The translations under genes were made by a program, and so were the position numbers. Under the pieces are notes generated by a model that was not told where the DNA came from, made no database searches, and was given only the letters and a program-made list of their open reading frames with translations. From Syncephalis fuscata (lineage: Eukaryota; Zoopagomycota; Zoopagomycetes; Zoopagales; Piptocephalidaceae), in NCBI GenBank assembly GCA_025786725.1, contig JAHLTZ010000008.1:62001-126000 (forward strand): a DNA stretch of 64,000 bases, read 5' to 3'. Positions within the stretch are counted from its first letter, which is position 1, and every line of letters starts with the position of its first letter. Below, piece after piece: positions 58,981 to 64,000 of this stretch.

Positions 58981-60437
58981 ATTAGCTGTGCTTATTTACA
59001 AATACGCCATAAATAGTATTAAAACTATTATTATTATAAAACCATGATGGTATTGATTGGATAATGTTAATTTTTAATGTTTACCAACACTTACTTTGAC
59101 GTTCAAATACAATATACTGGTTAGTTAATATTGTTTTGATACTAAACATATTTTTTATTATCATTAATTATCTTGGTTTAGCTATACTAAATTGAATAAT
59201 TGTATAACACTAATTAGAAATAAACTAAATTAGATGTAGGATTTTGAAGTTTTAATCTGATTATTTTACACTACACATTCGATTAACTGATAATAATTTA
59301 CACAATCGATTTTATAACACACTTATCACAATCTACTCATACAAATTATTACAGCGCACTCATAAGAATTATTATAAAACACTTCATAAGAACTAACGCC
59401 TGTACAATGATCATATATATATGGACATCGTCATTAACGTATCATCATCATCAGTATCAATATCATTATATAATTTAAAATATTCTACTACCAAGTTTAC
59501 TACTATACTCAAAATAGCGACTTTAATGGCAATAATTAACACATTGGAATTATAATAATCATAAACATGAATTAGACAACAAACAATTGATTGGATAATA
59601 TTTATTCTTTTCTTTAAGCTAAATAGAGGACCTGTAGCAAAAATGGTATACCAATCAAGCAACAATGAATTGTTTTCATTGGATAATTGCAAAAAACGCA
59701 CAACACGAAAGAGAAAAAGGAAAGGAAAGGAATCAAATAGAGGGAGGACACGCAATACAATCATATAAATGATTGAGAAAATACGAAACAGTTATATGAA
59801 GAGGAATGACAAGTGAAATGAAAATACAACGACACAAGTGTCAGAAATAAAAGTGCAATGAAAGTAGAGCAGAACAGTAGCAGTGGTGGTGGTGATGATG
59901 ATGATGGTGGTGGTAATACCATAAACAGTAGAGATGGTACAGCTATAACTGTAATACGAACAAGTGATAACACAAAGGTCGAGAGCAATGGCAATGTGGC
60001 ATAGCGAGAAGGGAATGCGAACATTGCAGCGCGATATTCGCGAGTAAAACAACAACAATAACAATGATGATAACAATAATAAATATCGTTACTACGATAA
60101 TAGTGTTGAGAGGTGGTGGTATAGCAGCGGTGGCTTACGAGATAAGTTGAAGAAAACAAATGGTGGCGTGCAATTAAAGAACACGCAATAACGCATTGAT
60201 AACAACTTGATGAGTAAAAGAGACATGAAATCCCGTAAAAAGTGGGTCATATCAATAAACTTAAAAGTGGTACACAAGAATTGAAAGAAAAAGAAAAAAC
60301 GCACCTAAAGTTAGGTAATTCACATAAGCTATATGCAAAAGGATATAGCCGAGTTGTACGCGAATAGAACACGTTAAGGGTTGGAGAGGGGATGGAGGTG
60401 GAAAGGAGAGGAGAGGAAAGAGGAAAAGACTGACCCA
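58981..60437. other. Intergenic right of the inverted repeat
   Basis: 1.45 kb without a supported gene. It starts with a dispersed-repeat copy (59040-59240). From about 59690 to 60430 the plus strand is purine-rich (AGG/GAAAG runs), the 3' flank of the minus-strand PP2C gene. Minus-strand open frames here are Phe/Ser/Leu-rich artefacts of that bias. Confidence 0.6.
59040..59240 (-). repeat. Dispersed repeat, copy 5
   Basis: On the minus strand: GTGTTATACAATTATTCAAT, TTAGTATAGCTAAACCAAG, ATAATTAATGATAATAAAAA, TTTAGTATCAAAACAATA and TATTGTATTTGAACG, followed by AAAATTAACATTAT. Its upstream part also matches that of copy 2 (TTTCTA, then TTAGTGT, ATACAA). It lies just outside the right arm, facing copy 4. 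Confidence 0.5.
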
Positions 60438-61868
60438 TTAACCAAATCGTAATGGAGATGTCGGTAGACCATCTGGTGTAGCACCGTCGGCCGCATCTTT
60501 ATGTTTACGAAATAGATTACGTAGTGTTTTTAACGAAGGTGTTCGGAATACTAGACTACGTGAACGTTTGCGGCGACGGTCAGGATCGGCCGGTGCTGAA
60601 CTGTTAGATGCAGCACTAGTATAGCCACCATCGAGTTCAATGGCATCAATGCCATTTAAACCATTGCCTAGATAGGCACTATGAGCACGGGGCCGGACTG
60701 CATTAGATCGTGTAGCTGATGCTAAACGAGCAGCGGTGGCCGCAGTCATCGATGGTGTGGGAACTGGAGTGGCAATTGTTGCCGGTATTGGCATAGGTGG
60801 GACCGGATCCATTGGTGGTGGACTGACGTCAAAATAAGAGCCAGATGGTGGAGAGCTGCTTGGTGAATACGACATCATGGGTGGTGGTGATGGTGATCCT
60901 GTAAATGATCGGTTTACTTCCGGATCACTTTCATCGCCACTAGGTGGAAAGTTTAATGCACCACGGAATAGGTCGGCTGGTGCTGTGTCGCGCTTACGAC
61001 GACGAAGAGCTTCAGCCGGAGACAGTTCAGCAAGCTCAGCATCGGTAGGTGGTAGGAATGCAGATCCACCAAATGATGAAGCTGAAGCAATGCTAGCTGG
61101 TCTAGATGGATAGCCTGGTCGTCTTTCCTGCCATGAATGTGGTCGTGGTCGAATAGAACGCATTGCTGCATCGGCACTGCCTCGACCGGGTAGACGTACT
61201 GCTAGCACGGTAAGATCATCAGAAGCATACCGAACAAGTGCTGAAAGAATAACCGATGAACAGACATCAGATAAATGAGGCAACATATCTGCAGGCCGTT
61301 TTGAATCACGTCGCAATAGTTCTAGCAGCCTTGTACGATAGGCCATGAACTGTGGTTGTGACAGATACTCACGACGTGGTGCTAAAAACCGATCTAACTC
61401 AAGGGCCGGGTCCCGACTGCCCCAGCGCCGACGGTTATTAGGAATCTGATATTCAGGTGGAATAATACCACTACGAATGTTGACAGTGAAGCGGGATAAC
61501 TCTTCAACATCCATCAAGTCCTTAATACCATCTGTGACAAACATAAGCGTCGTATTAGGTGGAAGACGAGCCAATGGCAATGAGTAGACATTAGTACGCG
61601 ATAATGTCCATCCTGAGTGATTAAAGTTGCCTATTATAATATTGTTAGTAATTAGATTGATTAGTTAGTTAGTTAATTAATAACTTACCAAGTGTATTTG
61701 TCATACGCAATGCATATCCTGATCGATCGCTGACAACCAAATAGACATTGCATCCCATTTCGCGTACAGTTTTTACACGTCCTTGCAATTCTGTATAGTC
61801 ACGACGAAGTGCTCGCAAGTTTTGTCCTATAATAATTAATTAATTATAATTAGTTACAATTAGTTACA

Positions 61869-61902
<34 letters not shown>

Positions 61903-63250
61903 TCATTTAGTAATAACTATTTACCTTGTCGTAGTTTAACTGGATACATGTCAAGTGTATCCTCAAATGAGCATACATTTAATACATTATCTTTACCGCG
62001 TCGGCACCATACACGCATAGGTAAACCGTCTGGATCGGCCATAAACATACTGGAGTCGCCAATGCTACAACAAAACAAATGGCCGCGATATAAAATACCA
62101 AGACAAAGTGTACTGCCATTTTCTGCGCATACATCTGGATCTAAATCAGCGACAGCTTCATTTAATCGCTGATGTAAATCGCCTAGCGCAGTTGTTACGC
62201 GACGTGCCACATCTTCATCGCCATTTTCAGTGATGCTAATGGCTTCTGATTCTAAAATCGACTGAACAACATCTGGCAACACTTGGTCAAGCAAGTCTAC
62301 AAAATGACGTCCATATGATACATAGCCTGGCCTAACTAGACGTTTACTATGAATAAATGCATATTAGTAATGCTATATGTTCCGCCAACCTATTATACTT
62401 ACTCAATAACTTCACCATGTCCATCAGCCACATAGAAACAACGAGCCCATCGACCGCCGACTTGTAGATCAAATGTGCTTGCATTATCTTCGTTCATAGT
62501 AATGCCGTTAGGATAAACGTGCTTTTGACCCGCCAACGACTCATAATGCAATTCAAGCGGACCTTCTTCAAATTGACGTAGACTTTCATCTGAATCTGAT
62601 TCATCGTCAATATTTACGGTAATACCCGTTGTTGCCATATCATCGTCGTCATCATCGTCCATTTCTGCATCGGCAAATACTGCATCATCGCGTTCACTTA
62701 AACCGCTTACAGTATCGTCGTCATATGCACGCGATGACATTGTTTCTGTGCCATACAATGAAGCAGGCGGTGTAGCAGTACCTCGCGATGAAGTAGAGCT
62801 ACGCAGGCCCAATCGGTCGCGCATAACGCTGCCAAAGCTAGCCCGCTTCAAACTATTATTAGATATCTTTCGGCCTGGCGAGGGACTGCTTTTACGAGCT
62901 AACAATAGGCTGCCCAAGTTAAACCGGTTGGCAGATGCACCATTATTGGATACTGGATTGATACGCGGACTTGGTGGCGGACTTCCATTGACCGAAGAGG
63001 CAGCAGAGGACATAGTCACTGGCGTGGCTGGTGATTGCCGTGTTGCTGCGCGTGAATTTGAACGAGAATTGCTCGTTGCGGTGGCATTGCCGGTATAGGA
63101 ACGCTCTTCACTGCGTAACCGACTCGTACTACGATGTCGTTTACCATGACCGTCGACTGGTGAAGATCTACCGTTACGAGGTAAATCTAACGAACGACTA
63201 GGTAATTCCACACGAATTCGTTGTCGTGATCTCAAATCTGGTGAAGCCAT
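60438..63250 (-). CDS. PP2C-family protein phosphatase (or phosphatase-like)
   Basis: Exons on the minus strand from ATG 63250 (MASPDLRSRQRIRVELPSRS) to a stop at 60438. The first 200 residues are Ser/Arg/Pro-rich and disordered, then an acidic Asp run. PP2C motifs follow: RWARCFYVADGHGEVIE (DGHG motif), GSTLCLGILYRGHLFCCSIG then DSS (GSTA...GDSR), LVVSDRSGYALRMTN, TTLMFVTDGIKDLMDVEEL (SDGLWD motif) and RYASDDLTVLAVRLPG (DN-type metal site). The acidic residues of DGHG, TDG and SDD that bind Mn/Mg are kept, so activity is plausible, although SDD replaces the usual DN. A C-terminal Pro/Ser-rich and basic tail (RRKRSRSLVFRTPSLKTLRN) extends it well beyond a minimal PP2C. Inserts within the catalytic domain make it a divergent member. 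Confidence 0.85.
61869..61900. repeat. TTA/TAT microsatellite in a PP2C intron
   Basis: (ATT)n run of about ten units inside an intron of the PP2C gene. Confidence 0.9.
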
Positions 63251-64000
63251 ATTCTATTATTTATAGTGCTATTGTAGCTATAACAGGCTGAGTTAGTAAA
63301 GAAAACGGAATATTACAAACAAAATTAAGTATTCGGAGTGTCAAAATGACCAACAAGCCATCCAACTCAGTGTATGCAAGAACGTGCAGCACCGTAGATT
63401 GGCTGTCGCATTAAACATTCAGAAACCAACTCAGCTACTTACCAGTGACAATATTGAAACAAACAGTCAATACCGATGGTAAATACGACTCGTGCGTGTA
63501 TTTTTAAATAAAGCTATATTGCCTGTCTACGTATTGCAATAGTGTTGAAATACTTTGATCTTTGTGCGCCAACAAGCATTCACTATAGAAGAATAGATCG
63601 CATACATAGACCGGTTAGTCAATAGTTTGGCAGTATGCATATATGCGTGCAGGAGAATGCGCGTGTAGACAAATATGCACCAACACATGCCTACACGCAT
63701 TGATAGTTGTGCTTTACAATAGTGCTACTTACATAGAGTAGAAATACCAAAGTCGTTGAAAAGGCAGTATGCACGTAATAGTGTTGTTGTTGTTTTAACA
63801 AAAAGCAAAGAACTAGGAAAGCGTCCTCAAGGCAGACCAGCGCGTATGAAGAAAGGAAAACTCGCAGAATATAGTGCTAAAAAGAAAGGAAATGGCAGTG
63901 GTATAATCGCTGTAGCAATAATACTAGACAGTGCAATATAGCAATAGCAATGCTAGTAGCAATGATAGTAGTAGTAGAGTAGTAGTAGTAGTAAGTAGTA
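63251..64000. other. Upstream region of the PP2C gene
   Basis: No gene supported. A 61-residue plus-strand frame at 63756-63941 is Lys/Gly-rich without any recognisable motif, and the end is GTA-repeat-like. Confidence 0.5.

Noticed and set aside
59411-60438. Several minus-strand ORFs of 60-130 residues
   Set aside because: They arise from a purine/pyrimidine-biased 3' flank; composition is Phe/Ser/Leu-rich and no family is recognisable.

Overview
This window looks like nuclear DNA of a fungus, probably an early-diverging lineage. It is AT-rich. Genes carry many short introns of about 45-110 nt with GTAAG-type donors and TAG/CAG acceptors. The recognisable genes are typical of fungi: an AIM25-type scramblase, Cog3, BolA proteins, an OPT oligopeptide transporter, Mcm7, a Ras-GEF, annexin, Vms1 and a hybrid histidine kinase. 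No organellar, bacterial or viral gene set is seen. Species cannot be named from the sequence alone.

Layout. 1-8.2 kb is a housekeeping block: a TPR protein that runs into what looks like a metallo-beta-lactamase fold (cut by the left edge), an AIM25-like scramblase, a 50-residue membrane protein, a COG3-like tether subunit, and two BolA genes arranged head to head with identical intron positions. 8.3-25.5 kb is an accessory region: a directly repeated unit of about 7.67 kb (8328-16003 and 17865-25546). Each copy holds three paralogous small secreted proteins (here SSP1, SSP2, SSP3) on the plus strand and one OPT transporter on the minus strand. A 1.86 kb spacer that opens with a tRNA-like sequence separates the copies. 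A cysteine-rich secreted protein with four repeats follows at 25.8-26.6 kb.

28-55 kb returns to ordinary genes: F-box protein, annexin, Ras-GEF, Mcm7, two tiny proteins, a multi-repeat Myb factor, a protein of about 1000 residues that I do not recognise, a GAF/histidine-kinase/receiver protein, Vms1 and a START-domain membrane protein. 56.1-59.0 kb is a nearly perfect 1.38 kb inverted repeat with a 93 bp spacer; each arm carries the same gene for a processed 4-cysteine secreted peptide. 60.4-63.3 kb encodes a PP2C-like protein.

A diverged non-coding repeat (about 200 bp or more) occurs five times. All copies lie close to the secreted-protein genes, and one straddles the outer edge of an inverted-repeat arm. 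At least fifteen one-base frame breaks interrupt otherwise conserved genes, including the essential MCM7. Most are best read as residual sequencing or assembly errors, so pseudogene calls here need care. One exception is an in-frame TAA in SSP3 that is the same in both copies of the duplication.
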